A stretch of 64,000 nucleotides of DNA from Chrysomallon squamiferum (taxonomy: Eukaryota; Mollusca; Gastropoda; Neomphalida; Peltospiridae). Shown piece by piece: positions 35,196 through 49,607 of this stretch. A model generated the notes under the pieces. It worked only from the letters and a program-made list of their open reading frames with translations, did not search any database and had not been told where the DNA came from. The stretch spans positions 812,001 to 876,000 of the forward strand of contig CM022670.1 in the NCBI GenBank assembly GCA_012295275.1, read 5' to 3'. Within the stretch, counting starts at the first letter, position 1. Each line of letters starts with the position of its first letter. The translations under genes were made by a program, and so were the position numbers.

Positions 35196-35420
35196 CTTGT
35201 TTCACTGGTAAAACAGAGTCCATCATTTGTTTGTCAACATAAACTAGTTTTCTATAAGTTGCACTGTGCGAGGTCAGGATTAGGTGCCCATGTGACCTGC
35301 TGACAAAGCATACAGTGAGGCCTTTGTGTCATGTCTGATGGAGTATATAAACCAGTTGCGACAGCCGTGACCAATCAAAATGCCTCCAGTGAAGAGAAAC
35401 CCTGGGTTGTGCATTAAACT

Positions 35421-37840
35421 TTGTGTGGAGTAGAATTCTCAAACTAGTCACTGTTAACAATTATATACTGACTGATAATAAAAAAAAAGTTTTTAATTTA
35501 ATTAAAGTAAAAAAATTCTTGATAGAAATAATTGTGAATCTTTAGCTATATTCTTATCAATAACAGTTAAATCCAATGATCCACCAAACATCCACTTTTC
35601 ATAAAAAAAAATGTTTTTAAATGTTTCACACTTCATTATTATTAATATAAATCCAATAACGTGTAAAATGAACAGACCAACTTTGCAGACATGTCAGTTT
35701 TGTTAATGAAATAAACTATTATGAATAAACATCAAACTTTTGTTGAATAATTTAACATTAATTTAAAAAAAAATAAAAAATAAAACCCCTAAATCATTAG
35801 ATCCATGTAAGGTGGCCTTAATGTTTTAGAAAAAAAACCCACATTTAAGTACATACCCACACACACACAATTACACTTATTTTATTTCTTTACATCACTA
35901 AAGAACTTTAAAAACAATTTTATAAACTAAAAAATAAATTTATTATTATTTGCCTTTTATAAGAAAAAGTAATAATGAATATATAAAAAAGAAAAAAAAA
36001 GGAGGCAAATTTTAAATTTGTAGTTTGTTTCACATTTTTGAATTAATTTAAGAGTATGTCCATAAAATTTATACTATGTATAAACATAAATACACATTAA
36101 TTTCACATTAACACACTAAGCAAATTGTTTTCTTTAATTTACGTTAAATGAATATAATTAAAAATATATATTTTTTAAATTATAATAATTACAGAATAAC
36201 TGGAATAAATAATAAAAAAATGAAAGAAAATAGGCAAAAAAAAAAAGCACAAAAAAGAGCAAAACAATAAATTGTAGTCTAAGAATACTCAGTTTGTTTA
36301 GTAAATTTTTAATACTTAATACTCCTAAAGCATAAATCCTTTGTAGAAACTAAAATAAAATCAATATAATATATAAAATTTATTTAATCACGAAAAAATG
36401 AAAACAGATGTTTTATTAAATTTGTTCTTCTTTCAAGTTTCTAAAAGGAAATTGCCATCAGTGAAATAAAGATATCTTATATTTAATGTTTATGTACCAA
36501 CAACAGCTGAACAATTATTAAAACAAAGTTTCCTGTCTAGAAAATTTCAAATATTTCATTATTATTTATTTATTTATGTATTTATTTATTTATTTATTAT
36601 TTAAACAATGATTTATTTAGTTACTAATTTATTATTAATATATTTAGAATTTTTTTTTTCTTTTCGTTTTTTAAATATCATCTTTGGGTCACACTAACTG
36701 TATATTTTCAAACATTATATTGTAAATCATACCTAAGCTACTTAAAATAAACTGCAACTTAGCTCTTAGCTCTATGGTGTTGAACCATATGGAATGTTGA
36801 TGTTATTCTGAAAAGGTCATTGACCAAAGCAAAAAATTCAGATTTGCCAAGAATTTAATCAATCTACTCTTTTACCCTCAGGATGATGTATCATACAATT
36901 TGATTTATAAAGATTTTACCAACTTGATATGAAAATTTACTTATCAACAAGAAGATAAATTTTAATAAATACATTATATTATAATTCTCAATGAAATCAT
37001 ATTTAATATTCAAATTATAAAAAGCAAATATTTGCTATAAAATCAACTTTATTAATAAAATGTATATTTTAAGAAAATAAATCACATTGTGTTAGGTTTT
37101 GTTTTCTGAAAAATACAATAACAACCCATTACTGTCATTTATGTTACTCATTTCACCTTTTTCTATTTAAAAAAATAAAATTATTAATGTTCACTGATAA
37201 ATCTGAATGTGAAAACAAGTCAAAACAGAATCAGATAATTAAAAATATTATTTTCTTCTTTTCTTATACCCTAATTAATATAAAAACCCAAAAAATGTTC
37301 TAAATTTTAAAATTCTCATGCAAAAACAATTGGTAGTAAATTAAAGATAAAAAAATCCAACTGAAATAACTTTTTTTCTCCCTTCATTTGAGCACCCTAC
37401 TCAGTGTACTTGGTACTTAGCATTCTGAAACAAATGGAAACAATCTCAACATAGAATCAAAGAAAGGAAGATGAAACAAGACTGGAATAAGTGTTTGATA
37501 GTGGTAATGAAATGTAGAAAAATACACCTACCCTGTTAACTTCAACCTAAAGCTTTCCCAAAGGCTTGCATATGTCATATGACCTTTACTGCTATCTCTT
37601 TCAGTTTATATGAAATCAACACATGTATTTATAGACAAGGTAGATAATAAGGTCAAGTTACTGTGGTGCTGGAATACCTATCAAGAACCATATCAAAAGT
37701 TCACCTTCTGTTGAGTATGCAAGGGGAAGTAATTCATTTACCACAGAAAAATGCATAAGCTGGTGGGGAAAAAATGAAAAAAGGAAGAACAGAAACATAA
37801 CATAAGTGCATTATATTATGTAAAACCACATATAAATGGC

Positions 37841-37876
<36 letters not shown>

Positions 37877-40036
37877 TTATATTTTATTTTTAGTTTTTTA
37901 AATTGTTTTGTTTGTTTGTTGGCTTTTTGGAATTGTTTTTGTTATTTGCTTTTGTCCTGGTAACTAAAAGAAAAATATTGTTATAAAATATTTATTTTAT
38001 TATTCATTAGATGCAGAATTAAAATATAGTTTATGAATGTATTATTCTTAAATGCAAAATTAGATCTAAAAATTTAAAATATAACAACAACGCTAGCAGT
38101 GCATTTAGAACCATCCCACAGACACCTCATTTTGAGACCTCTAGCTGTAATTATTTATTTTTGTTAAAGAAGATTTATTTGCAAATATTTTCCAACAGAA
38201 CTTTAACTCATTGTTAATCAATTAGATAGAAGTATAATTCATTTTTCATTTCATATTTATACTGATTTAAAAAAAAAACTAAAAAAAAGAGAAAAACCTA
38301 GTATTTTTTATTTTGAATAAATTTATAAACACTAGTCATTTAACTGAGAAGTACATAAAGTTATCCCATAAAAATATATATACAATGTTGATGACTAGTA
38401 TTAACTGAAGCAACAGAAATATTATATATTCATAATTTGGAACTTTAAATAAAAAATAATGTTAATTTGTCAGTTTACATCATAAATAAAAACATATTAA
38501 AATGTTGATGTATGTGATACACATACACACACACACATTCACACACATACATAAAATAATACATATACACCCAAACATACATTTATGTATTCAGAATTAT
38601 TTTTTTAGTTGTTTTATATTAAATAAATAAAATAAAATATATATTGCTCTACAGCAAAATGCTTGAAGAAATTAGCCTGATATTTATTACACTAGTGAAT
38701 TCAGAAAATAAAAACCACTTGTTGATTCAATCTCTTTAGACATTTAGAAAATACAGCTGCAGCAATAAATAATAATATATTATCTTGATTTCTGTTATCT
38801 TTCCAACAGTGACTTATTATTTCTATTTTTAACTTATTTTATTTACATTCCATTGTTCTTAAAGTACATATATATATCATGGAGGAAGAGTAGCCTTTTA
38901 TCTAACATGATTCATACTGATCACAAAAAAAGGCTATAATCAATATCTGACTCAAGCCTGGGATCTGCGCAGTCTACATGAAAGACAATCAAGGCAGTAT
39001 GCAGCTACTAAACAACACAGATGTTTCACATCTCTGACACCTTCATGGAAAACTAACACACACATACATTAACAAATTAAAGTCAGTGTTTTGTATATTA
39101 AAATACAAATGTTAAACTCTCAATTTGTATCTTTTTATTTAAATCATTAGTAAATAAAAACCATAACACATGGAAGTAAAGTGTAACTAAAATAAATATT
39201 CTGAACTGTCTCACAAAACAGTCTGTCATTATAACCAATATATATATATATTTATAAACAACTTCCTCCACAAAAACCCCACAAACCCAATGTATATGTA
39301 TGTTTGTGTCTGTCAGATAAAATGACTTAATAATAGTTTTTACACTTTTGTAAATAATAAAATAATTTTCAAACCATAAATTGTTTTAAACATAACACTA
39401 CAATGCATTAATTGTTCCATAAAGATATAATATGAACTATACGATGGTTTTGAAAAACATAGGGCATGGTCTGCAAACATGTTACTACACTAAGAGAAAC
39501 ATTTATAACTTGTTTAAGTCAACTTTGCAAATAATTGTATTTAGTAAAAGACAATTGGAAAATAACATGATAATAAAATATGTCAAAGCTAATAATATCT
39601 ACAACATTAAAAATGGTCATGTGTGTTGTGTACAGTTTTGACATGTGAAAGTCAGTGTATTGTAATTTGCATACTTATGTCATACAAACTGCATGTTTAT
39701 GTCTCCAAATATGTAATTTGTTATTGGCATGTCAATTTCTTTATCGTTATTTGCATTACAAACAAAAGAATAGTTTCAAGTCAGACAAAGAAAGAAATAA
39801 TAAAAACATTAACAAAGAAACAAACAATGAGCAGCTTATATTAAAAAACATATATAAAAATAAAAATAAACAATAATTTTGTTTTTTAGACAAGATGGTT
39901 TATCAATTATCAAAACTGACCAGTTGTCTTTTTAAATTACTTCTTTAAACAGTAGCAATGTTCTGGGTCCATCAAACCACAATTATTAATTTATTAGCAA
40001 ACATACATGTTTGCCACAAATACTTGAAACAGTAAT

Positions 40037-40117
<81 letters not shown>

Positions 40118-43100
40118 GAATTAAAATAATACTAAAATAGAAAGTTACTTAAAATGCTGTAGTCAGCCATTCTGTTTTTCATGGCATCAGCTTCTTCAAA
40201 AGAAACTTGTTCACAAGATGAATAATATATATTTGTTTCTATGTAAACAAAAAAGGATTCAGCCACTGGATTACTAATCATCTAAGTTCCCATGGAATAT
40301 TTTTACTTTATGAGTCATCCAACATATGGAGCATTTTATATGTAAGAAAGTAAACCATAATCTTATCAAAACAGATACATGTCAGTATATATCATCTACT
40401 CAATGTTTATCTCAGACACACTGGAATAGTTCAGTAAATATCACTGGCTGGGAAAGGGTGGAGTTCCTAGAACAATATATGATGTATTCAATAGAATTTT
40501 AAATTAATATTATTGCAATTAATATTTAGAAAAATTTAACTGAACAAAGAAGTGGAATGGTATTGATAACTAAAACATTTATAATTATATTCATTTTATC
40601 TATCCATAATATAGATATAATTATTTAATTTTCAATACATTATTGAAATCAGTAATTAGTGTAATATTTAATTGTATTTTGTATTTTTTAAGAGAATGTG
40701 ATTTTTTTTTTTTTTTTTTTTTTTTAATGGTTATTGAGAGAGGGAAATCCTAATATAAATTCATTTCAAATTATAAAAGTAAAAACAAATGATATTTTAA
40801 GGCGTATTTTCGATGGCATAAACAAATTTGCTAAAAATGTTCTGTAAAACTTCTCTTATTTTTACCTCGACTAATTAGTGCTAATAATAAAACATGACCA
40901 AATAAAACTCAGTTCAAAAAGATCTGTATAGTGGTCTGACACTTTCCTTTGTTATATGGAATCTTTTTATACAAATAGAAATTCAACCCGAGTATATGAG
41001 GAGAAAATTATATAAACTAAATATCCACAAGAGGACCCTCAAAATGTCATCATGTCAAAAAAACAACAATATTTTATGCTGGTTAAAGATGCAAAATCAC
41101 AACTGCAAGTGATTCCATCCTTATTTTGTTCATTTATTTTTTATTAACAATGGTTTCTCCTTGAATTCTTTCTTACAAATAGGTAATGTATATATTTACA
41201 AAAAAAGAAAAAAAAATAATAATAATAAATATTACTACTACTACTACTACTACTACTACTAATAATAATAATAATAAGATAATAAAATAAATACTTTTAT
41301 TATTTATTAATATATGTTACCTTTTAGATACATGAATTTATTTAAAAAAATAATTAAATAAATAAAATTTAAGAAATGGTTGCTCATTTTGAATATGCTG
41401 TCTTATCAAATCCTGAAATTTCTCCATTTGCTGAAAAAAGTCTTTTTAAAATGGTAATAGTAATACAGCATTAATTTGTGCAAATGCCTTGATTTATTTA
41501 TCAGTTTACTTATTTTACATTAGCATTAACTGAAAAAATAAAATAGAATAAGAAAAACAACTGATATGAATTTAATGATAACGGAGGCCATTAATTATTT
41601 ATATTTTTTATGTTTCAATGTATGAAATGTGTCAAAAAACCTCAAAATATAAGCAGCCATGTATATGCAAAAGTCTTATAATTTTATTGTAATAAGAAAT
41701 GAAAATAACAATAATTTGAAAGTTTAAAAATGCATTTGTTTGTATCATGATAATTTTTGTTGAAATGCATTTCAACAAAACAAAATGAAAACAGAAAATA
41801 TTTAATTCTTCACTACACCTGACATGAAAAAGGAAACTAAAAGGGAAAATAGCTTTGAAAAGCATATAATAAAATGATCAGTCTATAAAAATGGAATGCT
41901 TTCATCTTTAACAGGATGGAAACATTTTCTAGCTGTTTGACAAACAGACCAGAATTATCTGACAACAATTATTTTCATGAAGGATTTACATAAGCAATGA
42001 ACCTAAAGGCTTCTCTAATTACTGACTTTATTTTCAGCTTTGAAATTTGACTGTGGCGGTCAAGATACCACTATCAGCCTCATTCAAGATTCTGCCTGCC
42101 AGCATGCATTACAGTCAATTCAGTGAAATCAGTTTCACAATAACGTATGTATGAGAAGCAGAAAATCACATCAGATGCTTAACACTGATAACACAGCAAT
42201 GGCAAGGAAGTTGGCCTAAAAGATAACAAGTATTGCAAAGTTATTGATGTTAGTGGCTGTGCTATGATAGGCAGTGTTTAAGTGCTGAACACAAGATATA
42301 GTATTACAAAAATTGCACAAAGACTCACTCTGTTTTCCATGTAATTAAATATCATTACTGATTATAATCAAAATATTTTATGTATGTATGTGACATTTCT
42401 GTGTTACAAATTTTATTAATATAGAAAATGCTATTTAAAATTCTTTCTTTTTTCTATTTATTATTTAATTTGTTGTTTTTTCATCCTGTATACACTGATA
42501 AATATACTTCTTATTTTCAAATAGACTCCTAAACCCCAAAAGACTTGTAAATGAAAATCTATTGTTGGAAATGAAATCAGACAGATCTATCAGAAGAACA
42601 CCCAATAGATCAATAAGTAATCATGTTCCCAGACATGTGTAATTGCAATAAGTTTTTGGTTCAAAGAACACTTGACTAACCTACTACCATACATATAAAC
42701 TGACTCTGAAGCCAGCTTTTGAGTACACTGCCAAGGTGCAGTTGTCTGTGAATATGTTCAATTTGTTCTGCTGGTATAGCACTTTGTAATCAGGAGGATG
42801 CTGGATCACAGGCACTCATCAAACCATAGATACCATAAAAACAGATGTACTAACAAAGTAAGTTCAACACTGAGAACCTCCAGGAAACTGGCTGAGGTCA
42901 GAGGTAACTAACCACATATCATGTTACTTAAAATGTTCTGTGTATTTTTGGCTTTATCAAGAATAATTATTTTGTTTATTTTATTTATAGTTCCTTTCTC
43001 TTTTTTTAGAAAATAGAAATGAAATAAATAATAACATACTACTATTACTACTACTAATAATAATACTAATAAATTGTTTTTAGTTTTTTTACATTACGAA

Positions 43101-43951
43101 CAAGCTTTGCTCTACAATGAAATAATCTCCAAATGTTTTGAAACTGCCTTTGATAATGTCACAATGACTTTTACATTACTTTTTTCTATTAAGAAGATTA
43201 AAAAGTAAAACATAATTTAACTCAGAAAAAGCTAACTAAATCACTGAAGCCAGAACAGACTGAAAACCAACAGTTGTAAAGATTCTGATTTAATTATTTT
43301 ACTATTCTAAAATTATAGAAATAAAACTGAATGCTGTAAATACAACCAATTCAATATGCAAAATATTGTTTTAGATATGAAATTCGTGTAACAAAAGACT
43401 GTATTACACACTGACCTAAAAATAAAATCATTTATGGCATAAGTACTGTACCGAAAGACATGAAGTAAATTCACTTAGTTTGAAAGAAAAGTGGTGCTTG
43501 GTATTTCATTCACTGAAATGCTATAGTGTTCAAGTTCAATAAATCTGCCAAAAAATATTTGACAACTAAAAACTGACTGAAATAAATCTTTATGTGAAGC
43601 TGTAAAATGTATGAGTCCTTCAGTTGTAATGACTAATTTTATTAAAAAATAAATAAATACAGAAACAAAATTCATTAACCAGTAACTTTTTGAGATCTGA
43701 CAAAAGCAGATGAATAATTTGTGATAAAAGAAAATGCATTATTACCACATGTCAAATACATATATTAATATAATATTCATGTAAACACTACATTAACAGA
43801 AATGATATTTATAAAAAAATTATAAGTAAACTTTTATTGCTTAAACAATTAATATCATAACAGGATCTATAATGAATCATCATTTAATTCCTATACATGT
43901 GAGTATTTAATCAATATTACTCACTACAATAACTTAATGTTAAGCACATAC
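35421..43951 (-). other. Long Kelch-gene 5' intron, third part
   Basis: AT-rich with the AAT/ATT palindrome at 40038-40117. Four short stretches (37380-37720, 38900-39060, 42030-42300 and 42640-42900) are less AT-rich than the rest and could be regulatory. This is judged by eye only. Confidence 0.45.
40038..40117 (+). repeat. (AAT)n joined head-on to (ATT)n: a perfect palindrome
   Basis: About fourteen AAT units are followed directly by about thirteen ATT units, so the whole 80 bp is self-complementary and could fold as a hairpin or cruciform. Confidence 0.95.
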
Positions 43952-44143
43952 CATGTTTTCTTGCTTACTGCTTTACGTGGAATAGTGGAGAAATTCATTC
44001 TGTTGTAGAGAGGAACATTCACATAATTTCCAACTGGATCTTCCCACATGATGAAAGCAAAGACAGATTTGTTGTAAACTAAATGCTTTTCTATAAAATT
44101 ATCATGTACTTTTTCTCCACGAAAAAGGTAAATTCCACCAGTT
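43952..44143 (-). CDS. Candidate 5' coding exon D of the Kelch gene
   Basis: The minus strand is open for about 64 codons between an acceptor-like CTAAAG|AACTGG and a good donor ACATG|GTATGT. The frame includes GGIYLFRGEKVHDNF, FAFIMWEDPVGNYVN and IPRKAVSKKT. The two bases left over (TG) plus G at 24076 give W and continue into YLVHNNHH. The first ATG in frame is at 44049 (MWEDPV), which would give a 618-residue protein. Such a long open frame with more balanced codons is unusual in this AT-rich region. I do not recognise the segment from any KLHL protein. The intron to 24076 would be about 20 kb. An in-frame TAA closes the frame just above 44145. Confidence 0.5.
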
Positions 44144-45206
44144 CTTTAGATATACAGGATCATTAAGTCTGTATGTCAATAAATATATACATAAATTAGA
44201 TGCAGCTTCAAGTAAAAGTTTTCTTCAAAATATTAAGGAACACAACAGCAACAAAGAAAACTGAAAACTATCACTCAGTCTGTCAAGAGAAAACAGCAAT
44301 CTGCCTACAGTACACGTTTACAAAAAGCAAAGGTAATCCACTGTATAAAACTGTGCCCAAATGTTTTCTGCATGTGCACTCATTCACATTCACAGCAAAA
44401 AGAGTCAGGATGAAAATGCCAAAAGCATGTAGGCATTACCAACCAATGCTAGAAACCTGATGTTGAGCTATTCTGTCAGAAATGCCCAGTGCTTGGAACA
44501 CACACAAACACACACACACTGTACCCCAGACAGTACAGTGACTCACATATCCAACTTCTCTCAAGAGATGGAAATGGAATCACAATGATCAAAGGTCACA
44601 TCCTTGTTAACAAGCTGCAGTCCACAATACTACTATCTTATCTTTAGGCTACCTTTAAATATCTTGCAATGTTAAACCATGACTCAGGCATGTTTCTTAT
44701 CAGCATTTGTGAATGATAGGGATGCTATAACTCTCACTGTGGCATGGCTTGAGCAAGAACCCCTGGGATTGTGTTCTCAATGCAGTCAGGTTCAGCAGAC
44801 AGCCAGATGGTACAATATATGTATCATTAATTATAACATTTTAATCAGATATCCCATTCTAGCTGTAGGATTACTGCATGAATTATTAATATATTAAAAA
44901 GAAATATCTCATATCAAATTGTAATCAATACCTGCTTAAACTGTAACATCATATCAAAATTATTTTACCTTCATTTTTTCCTTTCCTTTTATAAATTATA
45001 TATATATATATAATTTTTTAAACTTATTTATTTAATTATCTATCTTTTATTTTTATTTATTCTAAGTTAAGAATGGGGATAAAGAAAGTTATTTATTTTA
45101 GTTTTGAAAGTAAGTTACAAAATTAATTGTAAATTAATATTAAAAAATATAAAAATAAATAAGTAAATACTGAAATAATACATATTATTTCAGATGTCTA
45201 AAATAA

Positions 45207-45245
<39 letters not shown>

Positions 45246-46996
45246 AAAGTAATGACAGTATATAAATTCATTAACATTAGGATGAGCACAAGTATAAAAA
45301 GATACTATAAATATTGTCCAGAGTATCAACAAGCTAATAAGAAGTACAATAAAAAGAAGGTACTTAATGCAAAATATAATAAAGCTAGTGTCTTTGGTTT
45401 AATGTCTGAAAGATAAAGCTAATATCTTTTGTAATCTATGCTGTGCATTAATAACTGTAAAATAAAGTTAGATACTGGTTAAATAGTCATGTATCATACA
45501 ATTAAATTTGTTTAAATAAGTTTTAGTTTGACTGTCTACTTTAAGATATGATAGTATATTTGATGAATAAGAAAAACACAATATTAATCATTCCAAATTT
45601 TGTGCTTTTTGGTGTTTTTCACAAAATATAGACATAAATCTAAAAAATCAATTTTTCTTTTCTTTTTTTTTTTCTTCTTTTTTAAAAATCTAATATACCT
45701 ATAAAAGATAATAAATAAATAAATAAATTTTATTTAAAAAACAATAAAAAATTTAAATTAAAACAGTGATGCTTTGGCAAAAGGTCATTACAGTAAGTTA
45801 TCTCTTGTAAATATTACAAATGGATTTAGATCCAGGGTAACATTTAAGATGCATCTAGACATCCTGCAGCATCAACGCGATCATGTTTCAAAATGAAAAA
45901 GTTTCAAAGAAGCCAGAAATAATTGTGCATATAAAATATCACAGAATGGTAGAAATAGATTTCTCCCACTCAATTCTGTCAGCTTGTAGCGATAAAAGTT
46001 GAAAAAAAATAGATAACTGTGGGAATAGAGAAACTGGACATGATCCAAGTTAAACATTGGCAGACAGAAAAGACAGAGTAGCTGTAAAAAAAAAAAGTTT
46101 TCCCTCACTCACTAACACAAACAAAACGTAATCTGTCCCTAGGTATCATTTGACTAATTCTTCCAAGTCAGTATCTAATGATTCTGTAGTACAATTTCTG
46201 CACAACACTGCGCTCAACTGCTGATGATTTAATCATGAAACTGCAACATAATAAAGATGTGTAACAGCTATATTGACATAAATCTGCTATTATACACAAA
46301 CTAAATGAGATAATTTAGAAGAAAACCTGAAATATGACGTCATAAAGAGAGTTCTCTCTGTTTTATTCACAAATCAACAATCTCTCATTACAGATAAAAA
46401 TTGTTTATTTTATTATTATTTTTTTGTTTCTTTTATTTATTATTATTATTACTCGTATATTCTTATATGGCAAGATACAGGAATGTGTATACAGAATCAA
46501 ACAAAGCAAATTACTGGTAATGCTTGTGTATTCAGCAAGTTGAAATTTCATTTGCATCAACACATATTTTTTTTTAATTACAAAGCTACATATAAACCCT
46601 ACAAATTTAGTTCAGGTAATATATTTTGAAATATGACTGATCTTGTAAATTTTTTTAATATTTTTGGTGAATTCTAGGGAGGATTTTGTTTCTGGGAGGG
46701 AATTCTGGTTTTAGTGAATGTTTTTTTTTAGATTTTTCAAGATGTCTTTTAACATTAACCATTCTATAACATCCAGGAAAACCATAATCTGAAATGAACA
46801 TCTAACAGCAGCTGATATGCCAGTCAAAGACAGCCAGTGATTCAATACAGAATAAAATCAACACTAATTGAGTATTCCCCATCCCACTGATGTCCTTTGA
46901 GATTTTATAACTACAAGAAAAAAAGTAAATATCTTGCACAAACTAAAAATCCAATTTTGAGCTTTACTGAATTCTGTTGTATGTGCACTTTAGATT

Positions 46997-47040
46997 TTAC
47001 TGCATTAATGCATTTTACTGCATTAATGCATTTTACTGCT
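46997..47040 (+). repeat. Short tandem repeat, 18-bp unit
   Basis: Two and a half copies of ATTTTACTGCATTAATGC. Confidence 0.9.
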
Positions 47041-47261
47041 TTAGATTTCAAGTTTATATAAATCAATAAAGAACTTGGCAAAACATTTTAGTTAAAGAAA
47101 AAAATGCATAGATCTTACATTGACTATTCAAGTGGTGTGATTTTTTTTTCTTCATTCATTTAAAAAAATACAGATCAATTTGGATGTCAGACGTGACATA
47201 TATTATCTATATTAATACTAACAGTATAAAATACTAAATCAGTGTCATACCTTGTAAATAC

Positions 47262-47333
47262 CTGACTGGTGTCAGTGTTTCAAGTTAACTGGAGAAGTTC
47301 AAACTTTATGTCACAGACCACAGTTTCCATGTC
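47262..47333 (-). other. Possible untranslated 5' exon on the minus strand
   Basis: A 72-nt segment has a good acceptor (TTCCATTTCAG|GAC) and donor (CAGTCAG|GTATTT) on the minus strand. All three frames contain a stop, so it would be untranslated. It lies about 3 kb upstream of the candidate exon at 43952 and would place an in-frame stop before MWEDPV. Weak evidence. Confidence 0.25.
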
Positions 47334-49586
47334 CTGAAATGGAAAGAAATAAACAAGAAAATAAAGAAGTAAAAATAACAAATGATTTAACAATTATAAA
47401 AATGTGATTCTGCACATTTAATCAGAGATTTAGTTGACACTAAAACTGAAAAACAAATTATCTAATGAATTCAAAAATGTTTAACATTCCTCTCAAGGAA
47501 TATGAATAACTGCCTCCAAAATGCTACTTAATTTCGATTTGCAGGATCAACAATATAATAATTTAAAATAAATAGAAAACTTATGAATGAGAATTTTTAT
47601 AATATTAAATAATTAATTTTACACAAGATATTTGTTTATGAGCATGAAATATAAAATAGATTTTAACTTGAAGATCAGAGATAAAAAAGAAACTGATCTT
47701 ATTCCATAAGCAGAAATTATTTTAAAAAACAAAACCCTTAAAAAAAAAGAAGATAAAAATAAAACAACATTTAATAATTTTAAAAAAAAAAAAAAAAAAC
47801 ACCTTATAATAGAATTTTAATAAAATCAACAGCAATTACTAGAAGGAACATTTTCTGAATGCAATCTTTTTCATGCTTCTAGACTACACTGTTTTGAATG
47901 AAAAGTAAATCTGGTAATTTCAAAATGACACCATCTGCTGTAAAGTTCAGAGACTTAGACAATGAGAGAACAGCATTCAGATGTGATGAAGAACAAATGT
48001 ACAATGATGCCAACTGCATTCCAAGCAAAACTGATCATATCCCAAAAATGAAATGACAAAATAATAGCACAAAAGTCTAGCATCTGAAATAAAAATTATT
48101 AAACCAAAACCAAGATTAAAAAAAAAAAAAATTAAACATTAAAATGTATGATTGTGTGTTTCTGTGTGTGTGTATTTTGGGATTAAGTTATTTAATAAAA
48201 AAAATTTTTTAAATTAAAAACAAATACCAAAAAGGCATGTTTTGGAGACTAATTAAAATGTTTTACATTTTCTAAATATCCTTAAGATACATCTGTAACT
48301 GAAAAAAAACACAAAAAAGATAAAAAATGAAAAGAAAAAACCCACCATTACCAAAGCACAATTAATAAGAGTGTATAGCATACATAAAACCTTGTTAAAA
48401 TTATTTTAAAATGTAACTTCAGTGGTAGCAAACTACCTAAATGTATTTTGTGTACTTCCATTTATTTGTTTATGATAAATAACAATTTTCTGAGGATGCT
48501 GGAGCTGACACTTTCCTTTGTTTTATGTACAATTATCTTAATTAAAAATAAAAAACCCATCTCTATATGTATTCAGATTATTGTTACTTTTCCGACATTC
48601 TGAAATTAGTGGAAAATGGTTGCCCCAAAAAATAACATAGGGACTAAGCAATTATTATTATTATTATTATTATTTTAAAGGATACATGATATAAACCTAA
48701 AATCTATTGTCAGAAATGAAATCAGATTAAAATTAATCATTTAATTTTTGAGTAAGGCCAATAGATATGAAAGACTGAAATCTTTTATATACACCTTTCC
48801 TTAGACTGAAGAAGCAACCCAAGGAAAAAGCACAAACTATCAAAATATGTAAACATGTAAAACATCAGTAACAAATAAAAGAAAAAATAAGATAAAGTTT
48901 TAAGACTGTTTTCTCACAGACATATACATCATACAGGTAATAATTAATCAATATGTTGAACTATAGTTACTATCATTTTTCCATGTAAGTTATTCTAGTC
49001 CTTTAGCTATTTACTTTTTATAAATATTTAAAAACATCATCTGAAAATAGATGTATTTAAATTTCTTTTAGGAAAATGAATGTAAGTTTTATAATGATCT
49101 CAAATATTATAAAATATTATAAAGTATTAAATTTACTGCTTCAGTAAGATTTCAAAACCTTACTTCTAAGTATATTAGCCTAACATTCTAAATGCATCCA
49201 CCATATATATGCTACTGTCATAATCTTTGTGTTGAACTGACAGAAAAATTTAAAAGTCATAATTATCAACAATAAAGTTAGATTTCATTCCAGTACTCTA
49301 AAGTCAAAAAATATATTTTTCATTTTATTAAATCACTTGTGTTTAAGGAACTGAACAGTGTCTTTTAGCATGCCATATCCCAATAAAAATAAAAATTAGA
49401 CATGCAAAAGATATGGAAGTAAACCAAGTGTTTTTGCTCATACTTACATGTAAGTGACAATAGCAATCAAAACCTGGGATAATTCATCTATTTCCAGAAA
49501 AATAAACATACTGAATTATAACTAAATTTAACGAACACAGACGATGTATCCACACACAATTTTATCTTTCGTGTTGAAGTACTTAC

Positions 49587-49607
49587 ATTAATTCCAGAGT
49601 CAGTTCA
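49587..49607 (-). other. Possible 21-nt untranslated exon on the minus strand
   Basis: The segment is bounded by ATTTTCCAG on one side and by a perfect GTAAGT donor on the other (minus strand). Its small size makes it easily a chance match. Confidence 0.15.

Noticed and set aside
44200-44460. 86-codon plus-strand frame overlapping the region upstream of candidate exon D
   Set aside because: No family resemblance and no promoter or splice evidence; the minus-strand exon beside it has better support.
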